From the NCBI GenBank assembly GCA_900109435.1, contig FNZT01000003.1, positions 434,001 through 498,000 on the forward strand: 64,000 nt of DNA. Direction: 5' to 3'. The notes beneath the pieces are model-generated. The model made no database searches, was not told the origin of the DNA, and saw only the letters and a program-made list of their open reading frames with translations. Origin of the DNA: Ruminococcus sp. YRD2003 (GTDB lineage: Bacteria; Bacillota; Clostridia; Oscillospirales; Ruminococcaceae). Positions 35,167-43,349 of the stretch are shown here, piece by piece (position 1 is the stretch's first letter; the number at the start of each line of letters is the position of its first letter). The position numbers were made by a program, and so were the translations under genes.

Positions 35167-36468
35167 TTAATAGGTCACACCCATTATCGCGTCGAGGAGT
35201 TCGTAGCCGTCGCTGTCGGAGCTCCGCAGAGGCACTCCCAGCTCGCGCTCGACGTCGGAAACCGTCATATCATCGAGGAAGACGTCGCTGTCCCTCCTCA
35301 GCATTGCCGAGGAAATGAGCAGCTCGTCGCCGAGGTCGCGTCCCTTTAGCTGTGCTATAAGATCCTGAGCGGTGATGAGTCCCGTAACGGTGATAGTGTC
35401 TCCGAAAAAGTCGTTGCGTATGCGTACCACGTCGCATTTCAGCTGAGGGAAAGCCTCCTCTGCCTTTCTTGCGAGGCGGCAGATTATCGGGTAGGGACTG
35501 TAGCCCGTAGCTATCGTAACGTGCCGCTCTCCGCCCTCCCATTCGGCTATCTCAAGTGCTTTCGTGAACTCGTCCATCAGCGAGCGGAGCATTCCCACGC
35601 CGTTTTCGTACTGGGAGTAGTCCTCGTAGAACTCGGCGGGAGGTATATCGCGCTCGGCGATGAGAAAGAACTCGTCCGAAGGGAAAACCGTCCGCGTCCC
35701 GAATTTTTCGAGAAATTGCTGCTGGTACTCACCGATTATGTCTATGGTCTCGCCTGCCGTCTGCTTGTTGAAAGTAGTCAGCGGGTAAAGTCCCTCACGG
35801 AATTTCGTAACTCCCACGGGCACGACCGCCATGCTCGTGATATTCGGCATAAGCTCACCGAGATCACTGAGCGTGCGGCGCAGCTCGTCGCCGTCGTTCA
35901 TACCCGGACAGCATACGACCTGACAATTCAGCTTGATGCCGTTCTCCGCGAGCTGACGTATGAATTTCAGCTTCTCACCCGCGAATCTATTGTGCATCAT
36001 CTTCACACGCAGCTCGGGGTTCGTCGTGTGGACAGACACATTTATATTCAATTTCATCTTGATTATGCGGTCGATATCCTCTTGCTTGAGATTCGTGAGC
36101 GTAACGTAGTTGCCCTGCAAAAAGGAAAGACGGGCATCGTCGTCCTTGAAGTATAACGTCTCACGCATTCCCGGAGGCATCTGGTCGATGAAGCAGAATA
36201 CGCAGTTATTGCTGCATCGCTGCTTGCTATCCATAAGGAAAGTTTCAAACTCGAGCCCGAGGTCGTCATACTCGTCCTTCTCGATGCGGAAGGTAAGCTC
36301 TTCGCCGTGGCGGACGATATCAAGCGTGACCCTTGTCTCGGCAGCATAGTACATATAGTCGAGTACATCCTTTACGGGATGTCCGTTTATCGCTGAAAGC
36401 AAGTCACCCTCGCGGACCCCGCACCTACTCGCAGGAGAGCCTTCAGAAACACTATTTATCTTTACCAT
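35167..36468 (-). CDS. PDZ and DUF512 radical SAM-like protein
   Basis: 433 residues. An N-terminal PDZ-like domain (about 1-65, SEGSPASRCGVREGDLLSAI) is followed by a radical SAM-like iron-sulfur region with CSNNCVFCFIDQMPPGMR near residue 84, a CxxxCxxC pattern, and the DUF512 C-terminal domain. The function is unknown, but this family is usually next to der, as here. It is first in the long operon that ends with gltX. The start follows GGGGAGAGCTT. Confidence 0.88.
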   Translation of the reverse strand: MVKINSVSEGSPASRCGVREGDLLSAINGHPVKDVLDYMYYAAETRVTLDIVRHGEELTFRIEKDEYDDLGLEFETFLMDSKQRCSNNCVFCFIDQMPPGMRETLYFKDDDARLSFLQGNYVTLTNLKQEDIDRIIKMKLNINVSVHTTNPELRVKMMHNRFAGEKLKFIRQLAENGIKLNCQVVCCPGMNDGDELRRTLSDLGELMPNITSMAVVPVGVTKFREGLYPLTTFNKQTAGETIDIIGEYQQQFLEKFGTRTVFPSDEFFLIAERDIPPAEFYEDYSQYENGVGMLRSLMDEFTKALEIAEWEGGERHVTIATGYSPYPIICRLARKAEEAFPQLKCDVVRIRNDFFGDTITVTGLITAQDLIAQLKGRDLGDELLISSAMLRRDSDVFLDDMTVSDVERELGVPLRSSDSDGYELLDAIMGVTY

Positions 36469-36520
36469 AAGCTCTCCCCTGCCAGCAAATCAAGATGATA
36501 GAATCGGTTATAGCAAAAAG

Positions 36521-36547
36521 GGAGAGGAAGACTTCTGCCTCCTCTCC
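36521..36547 (-). terminator. Terminator of the DUF177-rpmF operon
   Basis: On the minus strand GGAGAGGA (36547-36540) pairs with TCCTCTCC (36528-36521) across an 11-base loop, followed by CTTTTTG. Confidence 0.8.
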
Positions 36548-36571
36548 TCCTCATGTATCGGAATTAGCCGA

Positions 36572-36757
36572 TTATTCAGCGTCGATCTTAAGAACCTCAA
36601 CGCCCTTATAGAATCCGCAGTTCTTGCAGACCTTGTGCGGAGCCTTGTATGCGCCGCAGTTATCACACTTGCACATCGCAGGTGTCTCCAGCTTCCATAC
36701 AGCACTGCGTCTCTTATCGCGTCTTGCCTTGGAAGTTTTTCTCTTCGGTACAGCCAT
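36572..36757 (-). CDS. rpmF: 50S ribosomal protein L32
   Basis: 61 residues. [18 protein letters not shown] is the standard L32 start, and the zinc ribbon is CDNCGAYK with CKNCGFYKG. It follows the DUF177 gene by 24 bases, the common bacterial arrangement, and is preceded by AAGGAGGTGCCAAA. Confidence 0.97.
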   Translation of the reverse strand: MAVPKRKTSKARRDKRRSAVWKLETPAMCKCDNCGAYKAPHKVCKNCGFYKGVEVLKIDAE

Positions 36758-36781
36758 TTTGGCACCTCCTTATATAGAGCT

Positions 36782-37237
36782 TCACAGCTCGGTATTGATA
36801 TGCTCGCAGGTCGATTCGTTCAGGTCGCAGCCGCACACCATGCAAAGTCCTTTGCAGTCCTCTTTGCAGAGGTTTTTGGTGGGGAGCTGCAACAGAAGGT
36901 CTGTCACTGCTGCTTCATTCAGCTCAATGCTCTCGCCCTCGGCAACGATATAGTCATCGTTATCGCTGTTTGCAGAAGGAACGACAATATGGTCGAAATC
37001 ATAGTGATACGCTCTTTCAAACTCCTTCAGACATCTGTCGCAGGTGACGAGGAGCGTCAGCTCCACGGAATATTCAAGGTAGACAACGCCTGCCCTGTTA
37101 TACAGCCGCCCCTTCACCGATACAGGTGAGGCAAAGCTGTAGCCGCGGATATCGGAAAGCTCGTCCACGCCTATCTCATAGGCAAAATCACGGGATTCTC
37201 CGACGATACTGAAAAGTTGTTTTAGGTTGATCTTCAT
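36782..37237 (-). CDS. DUF177 (YceD) family protein
   Basis: 151 residues. The central LLVTCDRCLKEFERAYHYDFD near residue 68 and the C-terminal pattern LPTKNLCKEDCKGLCMVCGCDLN with four Cys residues match the DUF177/YceD family, conserved next to rpmF and linked to 23S rRNA processing and ribosome assembly in plants and bacteria. The Cys cluster may bind zinc. It is first in the operon. Confidence 0.92.
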   Translation of the reverse strand: MKINLKQLFSIVGESRDFAYEIGVDELSDIRGYSFASPVSVKGRLYNRAGVVYLEYSVELTLLVTCDRCLKEFERAYHYDFDHIVVPSANSDNDDYIVAEGESIELNEAAVTDLLLQLPTKNLCKEDCKGLCMVCGCDLNESTCEHINTEL

Positions 37238-37268
37238 ATTACAAATCCTTCAGAGCACCATAAAATAT

Positions 37269-37297
37269 ATTATACACTAATTGACGGGATATGTCAA
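37269..37297 (-). promoter_or_regulatory. Promoter of the DUF177-rpmF operon
   Basis: Minus strand TTGACA (37297-37292), 17-bp spacer, TATAAT (37274-37269): full consensus. Confidence 0.9.
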
Positions 37298-37338
37298 TAG
37301 CTCTTCCCGATTTTTTTAAGGCAATTACCCAATTATTC

Positions 37339-37746
37339 TTACTTGAGGAACTGCTTTACGCTCTCGGGGAGCTCGCTGTCGTCAGCAGAAACAGTGAAGA
37401 TAACAGATACGTCATCGCCTGTGAGCTTGTCCAGCTTTTCAAGGAGCTTGCCGAACGCATCGTAATCGCGTCCGCCGATGCGGAAGATTCCGTCGATGTA
37501 GATGTGTGTGATGTCGTAGTTGCTTGCGAGGAGACCTGCAATGAAGCCGTAGAATGTATCGTAGCCCTCAATAGCGTAGTACTCTGTATCACACCATCTA
37601 ACCTTGCGGCTGATAGAGTATCTTACTGTAGAGCCTTTCTCTACGCATACAACGTTTCCTGCTGTAGCCTTTACTGCGTCGTTGATCTGGTCAATGAGTA
37701 TCTTTGTCTTGCCTGTACCCTTTTTTCCTGTGATGAGTTTTATCAT
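37339..37746 (-). CDS. Small P-loop NTPase, function unknown
   Basis: 135 residues. A Walker A motif GKKGTGKTK is at residues 7-15 and a hydrophobic Walker-B-like strand THIYIDGIF near 81. The rest shows no helicase or transporter signature. Databases sometimes call such clostridial proteins PilT-like, but there is no type IV pilus gene here. It lies 61 bases after pgi, with AAGGAGTAAACT before the start, and is probably cotranscribed with it. I cannot assign a role. Confidence 0.6.
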   Translation of the reverse strand: MIKLITGKKGTGKTKILIDQINDAVKATAGNVVCVEKGSTVRYSISRKVRWCDTEYYAIEGYDTFYGFIAGLLASNYDITHIYIDGIFRIGGRDYDAFGKLLEKLDKLTGDDVSVIFTVSADDSELPESVKQFLK

Positions 37747-37807
37747 AGTTTACTCCTTCCATTGCCTTGCGGCAGTGTGATAGTTTAGTTTATAGTAAAC
37801 TCAGCGA

Positions 37808-39142
37808 TTAGCCGAGCTTAGCTTCAAGTGCAGCCTTTGCGCCTTCGTAGCCGGGTTTTCCGAGGAGAGCGAACATATTCGACTTGTAGCTCTCAACACC
37901 GGGCTGGTTGAAGGGATTTACTCCGAGAACGTAGCCTGAGATCGCACAAGCCTTCTCGAAGAAATATATCATGTATCCAACGCTCTCTTCGGTAGTATCA
38001 TCAAGCTCGAGGATGATATTCGGAACTCCGCCCTCAGTATGAGCGAGAACTGTTCCCTCGAATGCCTTCCTGTTGACTACGGACATATTCTGGTTCGTGA
38101 GGAAGTTAAGACCGTCGAGGTTCTCTGCATCGGGTTCAAGGAAAAGGTCCTGCTTGGGGGTCTTGATGTCAACGACCGTCTCGAACATGATGCGTGCGCC
38201 GTCCTGTATATACTGACCCATGGAGTGGAGGTCGGTCGAGAAAGTAACGGACGCGGGGAAGATACCCTTGTTGTCCTTGCCTTCGCTCTCGCCGAAGAGC
38301 TGCTTATACCACTCGCTCATCATTACGAAGCTGGGGTCATAGGAAACGAGCATCTCAACAGCTTTGCCCTTGCGATAAAGGATGTTTCTGAGAGCTGCGT
38401 ACTTGTAGCAGTCATTGTTGTCGAAGTCAGCGCAGAAGTCAGCCTGAGCCTTTGCAGCGCCCTTCATAAGAGCGTCGATATCGCATCCTGCAACTGCAAT
38501 GGGAAGAAGACCAACGGCTGTGAGTACTGAGAAGCGTCCTCCTACGTCATCGGGAATAACGAATGTTTCGTAGCCCTCAGCATCGGAGAGGTTCTTGAGT
38601 GTTCCTCTTGCCTTGTCGGTAGTTGCAAAGATACGGTTCTTAGCTTCTTCCTTGCCATACTTGTCCTCTACCATCTTCTTGAAGATGCGGAATGCTAGAG
38701 CGGGCTCGGTAGTTGTGCCCGACTTGGAAATTACGTTTACAGAGAAGTCCTTGCCCTCGCAGAGAGAGATTATCTCGCTGAGATATGTAGGATTGATGCT
38801 GTTGCCTACATAGTAGATGTCGGGGGTGTCCTTCTTCATGTTATTGTAAAGGGGCGACTTGAGGAGCTCGATAGCAGCTCTCGCGCCAAGGTAAGAACCG
38901 CCGATACCTATTACGATGAGGATATCGGAATTGCTCTTTATCTTCTCGGCAGCAGCCTTGATACGAGCGAATTCCTCCTTATCGTAGTCTGTAGGAAGAC
39001 TTACCCAGCCCAGAAAATCATTTCCGAGACCCGTCTTGCTGTGGAGAGTCTGAGCCGCAGCCTCGACCTGAGCCTTGATACCTGTGAGCTCATCAGCATT
39101 GACAAAGTCAGCCAGATATTTTGTGTTAAGCTTTAATGACAT
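37808..39142 (-). CDS. pgi: Glucose-6-phosphate isomerase
   Basis: 444 residues, the short bacterial form. [17 protein letters not shown] near residue 80, [14 protein letters not shown] near 140, the [13 protein letters not shown] region near 310 and the active Lys segment [12 protein letters not shown] near 413 are family motifs. It converts glucose-6-phosphate and fructose-6-phosphate in glycolysis. It has its own promoter and likely carries the small P-loop gene downstream. Confidence 0.96.
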   Translation of the reverse strand: MSLKLNTKYLADFVNADELTGIKAQVEAAAQTLHSKTGLGNDFLGWVSLPTDYDKEEFARIKAAAEKIKSNSDILIVIGIGGSYLGARAAIELLKSPLYNNMKKDTPDIYYVGNSINPTYLSEIISLCEGKDFSVNVISKSGTTTEPALAFRIFKKMVEDKYGKEEAKNRIFATTDKARGTLKNLSDAEGYETFVIPDDVGGRFSVLTAVGLLPIAVAGCDIDALMKGAAKAQADFCADFDNNDCYKYAALRNILYRKGKAVEMLVSYDPSFVMMSEWYKQLFGESEGKDNKGIFPASVTFSTDLHSMGQYIQDGARIMFETVVDIKTPKQDLFLEPDAENLDGLNFLTNQNMSVVNRKAFEGTVLAHTEGGVPNIILELDDTTEESVGYMIYFFEKACAISGYVLGVNPFNQPGVESYKSNMFALLGKPGYEGAKAALEAKLG

Positions 39143-39202
39143 TTGATTTACCTCCAGTATGCACTACATATAGTATGCAGCACATTATAAATTACCAATC
39201 TT

Positions 39203-39231
39203 ATGATACTATATTTTAAAGAATTTTTCAA
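39203..39231 (-). promoter_or_regulatory. Promoter of pgi
   Basis: Minus strand TTGAAA (39231-39226), 17-bp spacer, TATCAT (39208-39203). Confidence 0.7.
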
Positions 39232-39285
39232 GTACCTTTATCAAACTAATTCCACTTTTGTACTTTGTAGCCAATTTCAACAAGT

Positions 39286-40422
39286 CTAATTCAGCAGTTT
39301 TGCCAAGGTTTTCACAAAGACAAAGCCATAGCTCAAGGAGGGAACGTCATCTGCCGCAACTATATCTGCCTCACAGACAAGCTCCTTGCCGCTGTAGAAG
39401 CCTGCCGTACCTATCCTCTGCCCCTTTTTTACGGGCGCAGCGATGTACTCGGGGAGGACTGTTATCGTCCCCAGCTCATTCACTCCGCGCGGCACGACTA
39501 TCCCCAACTGCTCACGGAGGCGTATCTCAACAGCTGCGTCCTCTCCCCTGCGTACCTTCATCGGCATCAGCATCTCGTCGGGAAACATGGTCGCTGTGAC
39601 CTTATAGTCCGTAAATCCGCGGTTTATCAGCTTTTTCGCCGCTGTGAGCGAAGTTTCCGCATCAGGGGCTCCGAGCACTACCGAAATATAGCACGTACCT
39701 CTGTCGTTGATGCCGCCCTCCGCAGTGCAAAAGCCCGCCTCGTCGGAGTGACACGCTTTGAATCCGATATGCCGTTCGTAGGTACGCGAGAGCGTATTTT
39801 CGCTGACCAGCTCAACCGTTCCGTTCTTGACAAAGTCGCGCCATGTCTGAAAATATTGGCGCAGAAATTCGTATTTTGCAAGAGCACGGCATATTTCCGC
39901 AATATCACGGGCAGAAGAATACTCCCGCTCGTCGTAGTATCCGTACGGATTATAAAATGCGGTATTCCGCAGCCCCATATCGAAAGCTTCGCTGTTCATA
40001 CGCGAAACAAAGCCCTCGATGTTCCGCTCCGATGCCTCAGCGAGCACGGTCATCGCGTCGTTTGCATTGCCGATAATCACAGATTTGAGCAGCTCCTCGA
40101 CTGTAAGCCTGTCATTTGGCTCCAGCCATATCACAGCTCCCTTTGTGCCGCGGACGGACTCAGACGCATTCAACTCTGTGTCAAGGCGGTATTTCCCCGT
40201 TTCAATGTCCTCGGCTACGAGCAGCAGAGCCATAAGCTTGCTCAGATATCCGCAGTGCAGGGGCGTATCAGCATTTTTACCTGCGAGGACCGTACCCGTT
40301 GCTTCCTCGACAAGTATATACGCCTGTGCAGAATCAGTAGGTTCATCCGCGGCAAAAGCTGCAAACGGGATAAGCGTTCGGAGCATCAGAATTGCAGCAA
40401 ATAATGTGAATAATCTCTTCAT
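39286..40422 (-). CDS. S11 DD-carboxypeptidase homologue lacking all three active-site motifs
   Basis: 378 residues with signal peptide (about 1-24) and the full S11 (DacF/PBP5) layout, including a C-terminal beta-domain. Each catalytic motif is changed: SxxK reads YLSK (Tyr in place of the nucleophile Ser in HCGYLSKLM), SxN reads NAN in IIGNANDAM, and KTG reads KAC in IGFKACHSDEAGF. Flanking residues still align well, so these are replacements rather than misalignment. It should not cleave D-Ala-D-Ala. A binding, scaffolding or regulatory role is inferred. It lies downstream of an M15 homologue that is also altered, separated by a terminator. Confidence 0.87.
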   Translation of the reverse strand: MKRLFTLFAAILMLRTLIPFAAFAADEPTDSAQAYILVEEATGTVLAGKNADTPLHCGYLSKLMALLLVAEDIETGKYRLDTELNASESVRGTKGAVIWLEPNDRLTVEELLKSVIIGNANDAMTVLAEASERNIEGFVSRMNSEAFDMGLRNTAFYNPYGYYDEREYSSARDIAEICRALAKYEFLRQYFQTWRDFVKNGTVELVSENTLSRTYERHIGFKACHSDEAGFCTAEGGINDRGTCYISVVLGAPDAETSLTAAKKLINRGFTDYKVTATMFPDEMLMPMKVRRGEDAAVEIRLREQLGIVVPRGVNELGTITVLPEYIAAPVKKGQRIGTAGFYSGKELVCEADIVAADDVPSLSYGFVFVKTLAKLLN

Positions 40423-40439
40423 ATCATCACCTCACCGTA

Positions 40440-40469
40440 ATGATATGACCGAAAAACGTATGATATGAC
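40440..40469. repeat. Direct repeat in the leader of the S11 homologue
   Basis: ATGATATGAC occurs at 40440-40449 and again at 40460-40469, 20 bases apart (two helical turns), between the upstream terminator and the start at 40422. No clear sigma-A promoter is seen there. It may be a binding site for a regulator. Confidence 0.5.
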
Positions 40470-40473
40470 GTAA

Positions 40474-40496
40474 AAAGCGGCTCAATTGAGCCGCTT
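40474..40496 (-). terminator. Terminator between the M15 and S11 homologues
   Basis: A perfect 22-base palindrome (40475-40496, AAGCGGCTCAA and TTGAGCCGCTT) directly after the M15 stop, followed on the minus strand by TTTT. Confidence 0.85.
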
Positions 40497-40500
40497 CGCG

Positions 40501-41466
40501 TTATTTCTTGTATGTAACTATGAAACCGTCCGTGTTGTTGCCCGATATGCTGTAGTTGCCCGAAATAGGCACTATCGCTGTCGTCGTGTCGCTTTCCGAA
40601 GGTATGTAGTAGATCTCGTATCCCGCACCCTCATAAGAGAACTCAAAGGGAGCATCTACAGTATAGCTCTTGAGGAATTCAAGATATTCCTCGAGGCAGA
40701 GGTCATTGCGCTGCATTACTGCTGCGTGGAGCTTGCCTACATAGCGGAGATGCCACGGACAGAAAGCCTGTCCCGTCTTTTCCTGCTTGCCCTGCGGATA
40801 TCTCACGATAAAGCCGTATTTAGCGCAATTCTCGACAATCCAGCCCTCCTCGTCGTAGCCGTCAAAGGCTATGACAGAGCCGCAGCCATTCAGTGCAAGG
40901 TCGACCGTGTTGCCTGTTACGCTCTCGGGGAAAGCCTTCGGGCAGCATGAACCCTGCCCTGTATAGGTCTCGGTAGTACCATATACAACGAAGTCGTTGA
41001 GTCCCGTTGCGTTTTCATAGCCCATCATCAAGCTGTTGAGCGCCTCAGCAGCATCTGTGTTGAGCATTATGCCCTCTTCGATAAGAGTATAGCTGTCATT
41101 CTTGCAGCCGAGCAGGTCTATCATCTCGCTCTTGCTGCCCTCGGCAACCGGATGCTCCGCATCGGCAAGGACAAGAAGTCCCTGTGAGATCTTATCTGCT
41201 GTGAGCTGCTGCTCGGTCTTGCCGACAAATCTTACACCGTTAAATTCTGTCGTAGGCTGTCCGTTCTCGTCAAGGGTGAACGGCACCGTATTGTCGTCCG
41301 ACGCAGCGGAAGCTGACTTCGAGATAAAGTCGCCGTGAACTGTCACCTTGCTGCTCGTGTTGACCCTGAAAAATTCTCTTCTCACGCTGTCAACCACTGT
41401 CATTGATACTACGACTCCAATAAGAGCAAGAGCAACTCTGCCCTTATTTACGTGTACCTTTCCCAT
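40501..41466 (-). CDS. M15 (VanY/LdcB-type) carboxypeptidase homologue lacking zinc and catalytic residues
   Basis: 321 residues with an N-terminal membrane anchor (about 12-27) and an extracellular M15B domain. The C-terminal signature YGFIVRYPQGKQEKTG and PWHLRYVG near residue 250 identify the VanY/LdcB family. The first zinc His is changed: the usual SEHQTGLAxD reads PESVTGNTVD, with Ser for His. The catalytic Glu of EPWH is Cys (AFCPWHL). Zinc Asp and the late His remain. It is therefore unlikely to be an active peptidase. It has a long leader with an internal terminator and is the first gene before the altered S11 homologue. Confidence 0.85.
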   Translation of the reverse strand: MGKVHVNKGRVALALIGVVVSMTVVDSVRREFFRVNTSSKVTVHGDFISKSASAASDDNTVPFTLDENGQPTTEFNGVRFVGKTEQQLTADKISQGLLVLADAEHPVAEGSKSEMIDLLGCKNDSYTLIEEGIMLNTDAAEALNSLMMGYENATGLNDFVVYGTTETYTGQGSCCPKAFPESVTGNTVDLALNGCGSVIAFDGYDEEGWIVENCAKYGFIVRYPQGKQEKTGQAFCPWHLRYVGKLHAAVMQRNDLCLEEYLEFLKSYTVDAPFEFSYEGAGYEIYYIPSESDTTTAIVPISGNYSISGNNTDGFIVTYKK

Positions 41467-41619
41467 TTTATTTCATCCTCCATATCTTTCGTTCATACAC
41501 TTGACCTGCGCTGCCGCAGGCGTGGAAGTCACATCTTCCTTTTTATTTTCGACTGCAAGGATTTATCCGTTTCATTTACGCACTTACCTGTCCGCTCATA
41601 ACTGCTGCGACTGAATGCA

Positions 41620-41803
41620 CCAAAAATAAAAAAGCATAACATTTTCCGCTGTTTCGCAGACCGAAACGAATGGAAAAAGTTATGCTTACCCTAACATCGG
41701 ACATTTCAGGTAATGCGTTCCTTTCTCTTGTTCGTTCTACACCTTGCAACGTTCTGACTATTTGTTTTTCTTTTTATCCGTCAAAACTTTCTTTATATCT
41801 GTA
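41620..41803 (-). promoter_or_regulatory. Attenuator or riboswitch-like leader of the M15 homologue
   Basis: Transcription should start near 41803, giving about 335 nt before the ATG. The leader contains an intrinsic terminator: AAGCATAAC (41687-41679) pairs with GTTATGCTT (41640-41632), with an inner TTTTCC/GGAAAA stem and a GTTTCG/CGAAAC tip, then TTTTTATTTTT. An upstream segment, GCATTACC (41716-41709), can pair with GGTAAGC (41690-41684), which overlaps the terminator arm, so an antiterminator is possible. I match it to no known riboswitch class. Confidence 0.65.
41632..41687 (-). terminator. Intrinsic terminator inside the M15 leader
   Basis: Nine-bp outer stem plus six-bp inner stem with a TT mismatch and a hairpin tip, followed by a U-rich tract. 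It lies 165 nt before the start codon, and no second promoter is seen after it. Confidence 0.8.
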
Positions 41804-41809
41804 ATTTAC

Positions 41810-41838
41810 ATTATATTACAAAATATCGCCATTGTCAA
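41810..41838 (-). promoter_or_regulatory. Promoter of the M15 homologue leader
   Basis: Minus strand TTGACA (41838-41833), 17-bp spacer, TATAAT (41815-41810): full consensus. Confidence 0.88.
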
Positions 41839-41849
41839 CCAAAAAAACG

Positions 41850-41880
41850 AAAGTCTCCGATTTGCACAAACGGAGACTTT
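41850..41880 (-). terminator. Terminator upstream of the M15 leader promoter
   Basis: On the minus strand AAAGTCTCCG (41880-41871) pairs with CGGAGACTTT (41859-41850), followed by CGTTTTTTT. It is likely the second terminator of the Oad operon and shields the M15 promoter. Confidence 0.82.
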
Positions 41881-42062
41881 GAGTTTTCAACCATTCAACT
41901 TTTCACCGTTGATAACTCGGGGCAAATCTGTTGAATCAATGTTGATTTGATGTTTATTGGGGTTGAAAAGGCTTAGCGAGCCCAAAAACGGAAAATATGT
42001 TTTGTGTATATCTCCAAAATGGGGTTGTGCATTACGACGAAGCGTGCCTTTTCAGGGCGAAA
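41881..42062. other. Non-coding spacer
   Basis: About 180 bases between two terminators. I see no promoter, no open frame with a ribosome binding site and no repeat I can name. Confidence 0.6.
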
Positions 42063-42095
42063 CAGACCGCTCGGATAAGCACTCCGAACGGTCTG
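42063..42095 (-). terminator. Terminator of the Oad operon
   Basis: CAGACCG-C-TCGGA (42063-42075) pairs with TCCGA-A-CGGTCTG (42083-42095) with one mismatch and a 7-base loop, 20 bases after the last stop; a short T-rich run follows on the minus strand. Confidence 0.7.
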
Positions 42096-42116
42096 ATGAA
42101 AACTTTGTGTTTAAGT

Positions 42117-43337
42117 TTACTTACCGAATACCGCAAGCAGGAATCCTGCCGCAATTGCAGAGCCGATAACGCCCGCAACATTCGGTCCCATAGCGTGCAT
42201 GAGGAGGAAGTTCGAGGGATTCGCCTTCTGTCCCTCCATCTGAGAAACACGTGCCGCCATAGGTACTGCCGATACACCCGCAGAACCAATGAGCGGGTTT
42301 ACCTTGCCGCCTGTGAGCAGGTACATCAGCTTGCCGACAAGAAGTCCGCCGACTGTTGAGAAAGCAAACGCTGTAAGTCCGAGTGCTATTATCATCAGGG
42401 TCTTGATGTTGAGGAAGCTGCTTGCCGCTGTTGTTGCACCAACAGAGATTCCGAGGAATACTGTTACGATGTTCATGAGAGCGTTCTGTACTGTATCGGA
42501 AAGACGCTCGGTAACGCCGCACTCTCTCCAGAGGTTGCCGAGCATGAGGCAGCCTACGAGCGGTGCCGTCGAGGGAAGAAGAAGGATAACGAACATTGCT
42601 ACGATTATCGGGAAGATGATCTTCTCGGTCTTGGTAACGTTTCTGTTCTGTTCCATCTTGACCTCGCGCTCCTTCTTGGTAGTGAGGAGCTTCATAAGCG
42701 GAGGCTGTATCATAGGAATGAGCGCCATGTACGAGTAAGCCGCGATTGCGATAGGTCCGAGGAGCTCGGGAGCAAGTCTTGTTGTGAGGAAGATAGCGGT
42801 AGGACCATCAGCACCGCCGATGATACCGATAGATGCTGCCTGATTGCCTGTGAATCCGAGGCATACAGCTCCGAAGAATGCAAGGAATACGCCCATCTGA
42901 GCCGCAGCTCCGAGAAGGAGGCTCTTCGGGTTTGCGATAAGCGGACCGAAGTCGGTCATAGCGCCTACGCCGAGGAATATCAGCGAGGGATAGATACCTG
43001 CCTTTACGCCGATATACAGGATATCAAGAAGTCCGCCGTGCGCCATGATGTTGCCGTAGCTGTGATAGAACGGGCTCTCCTCATCAAGGAAGTCCTTCCA
43101 CAGCTCGGGGTGGTAGAGTGCATCGGTTGATTCGGGGCCGAAGTAGGAAAGGTTTACGAGCAGACAGCCGAATGCGATTCCGACAAGCAGCAGCGGCTCG
43201 AACTTTTTTCTGATTCCGAGGTAGAGAAGAACGCATGATATCGCTATCATTACGAGGTTCTTCCAGCCCTCGCCTACGAAAAAGCTCTGAAAGCCCGAAT
43301 CGTTCCACAGCTTTTCAAGGGTCTCAACTATGTTCAT
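42117..43337 (-). CDS. oadB: Na+-translocating decarboxylase beta subunit
   Basis: 406 residues with about ten membrane helices. GIIGGADGPTAIFLTTRLAPEL near residue 180 (the Asp in this helix takes part in Na+ binding) and the later VSATPMAARVSQ-like stretch identify the OadB/MmdB/GcdB family. It couples decarboxylation of the biotin-bound carboxylate to Na+ export. It is the last gene of the operon with the alpha, gamma and biotin-carrier subunits. The start follows GGAGGGCAAACG. Confidence 0.95.
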   Translation of the reverse strand: MNIVETLEKLWNDSGFQSFFVGEGWKNLVMIAISCVLLYLGIRKKFEPLLLVGIAFGCLLVNLSYFGPESTDALYHPELWKDFLDEESPFYHSYGNIMAHGGLLDILYIGVKAGIYPSLIFLGVGAMTDFGPLIANPKSLLLGAAAQMGVFLAFFGAVCLGFTGNQAASIGIIGGADGPTAIFLTTRLAPELLGPIAIAAYSYMALIPMIQPPLMKLLTTKKEREVKMEQNRNVTKTEKIIFPIIVAMFVILLLPSTAPLVGCLMLGNLWRECGVTERLSDTVQNALMNIVTVFLGISVGATTAASSFLNIKTLMIIALGLTAFAFSTVGGLLVGKLMYLLTGGKVNPLIGSAGVSAVPMAARVSQMEGQKANPSNFLLMHAMGPNVAGVIGSAIAAGFLLAVFGK

Positions 43338-43349
43338 CGTTTGCCCTCC

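Noticed and set aside
39286-41466. Sequencing error as the source of the lost active-site residues in the two carboxypeptidase homologues
   Set aside because: Five separate motifs are changed by several bases each while the frames stay open, which random errors would not give.
41576-41704. A 42-codon open frame in the M15 leader that reads through the terminator
   Set aside because: The nearest purine-rich sequence is about 15 bases upstream, and no family match is visible; kept only as a possible leader peptide.
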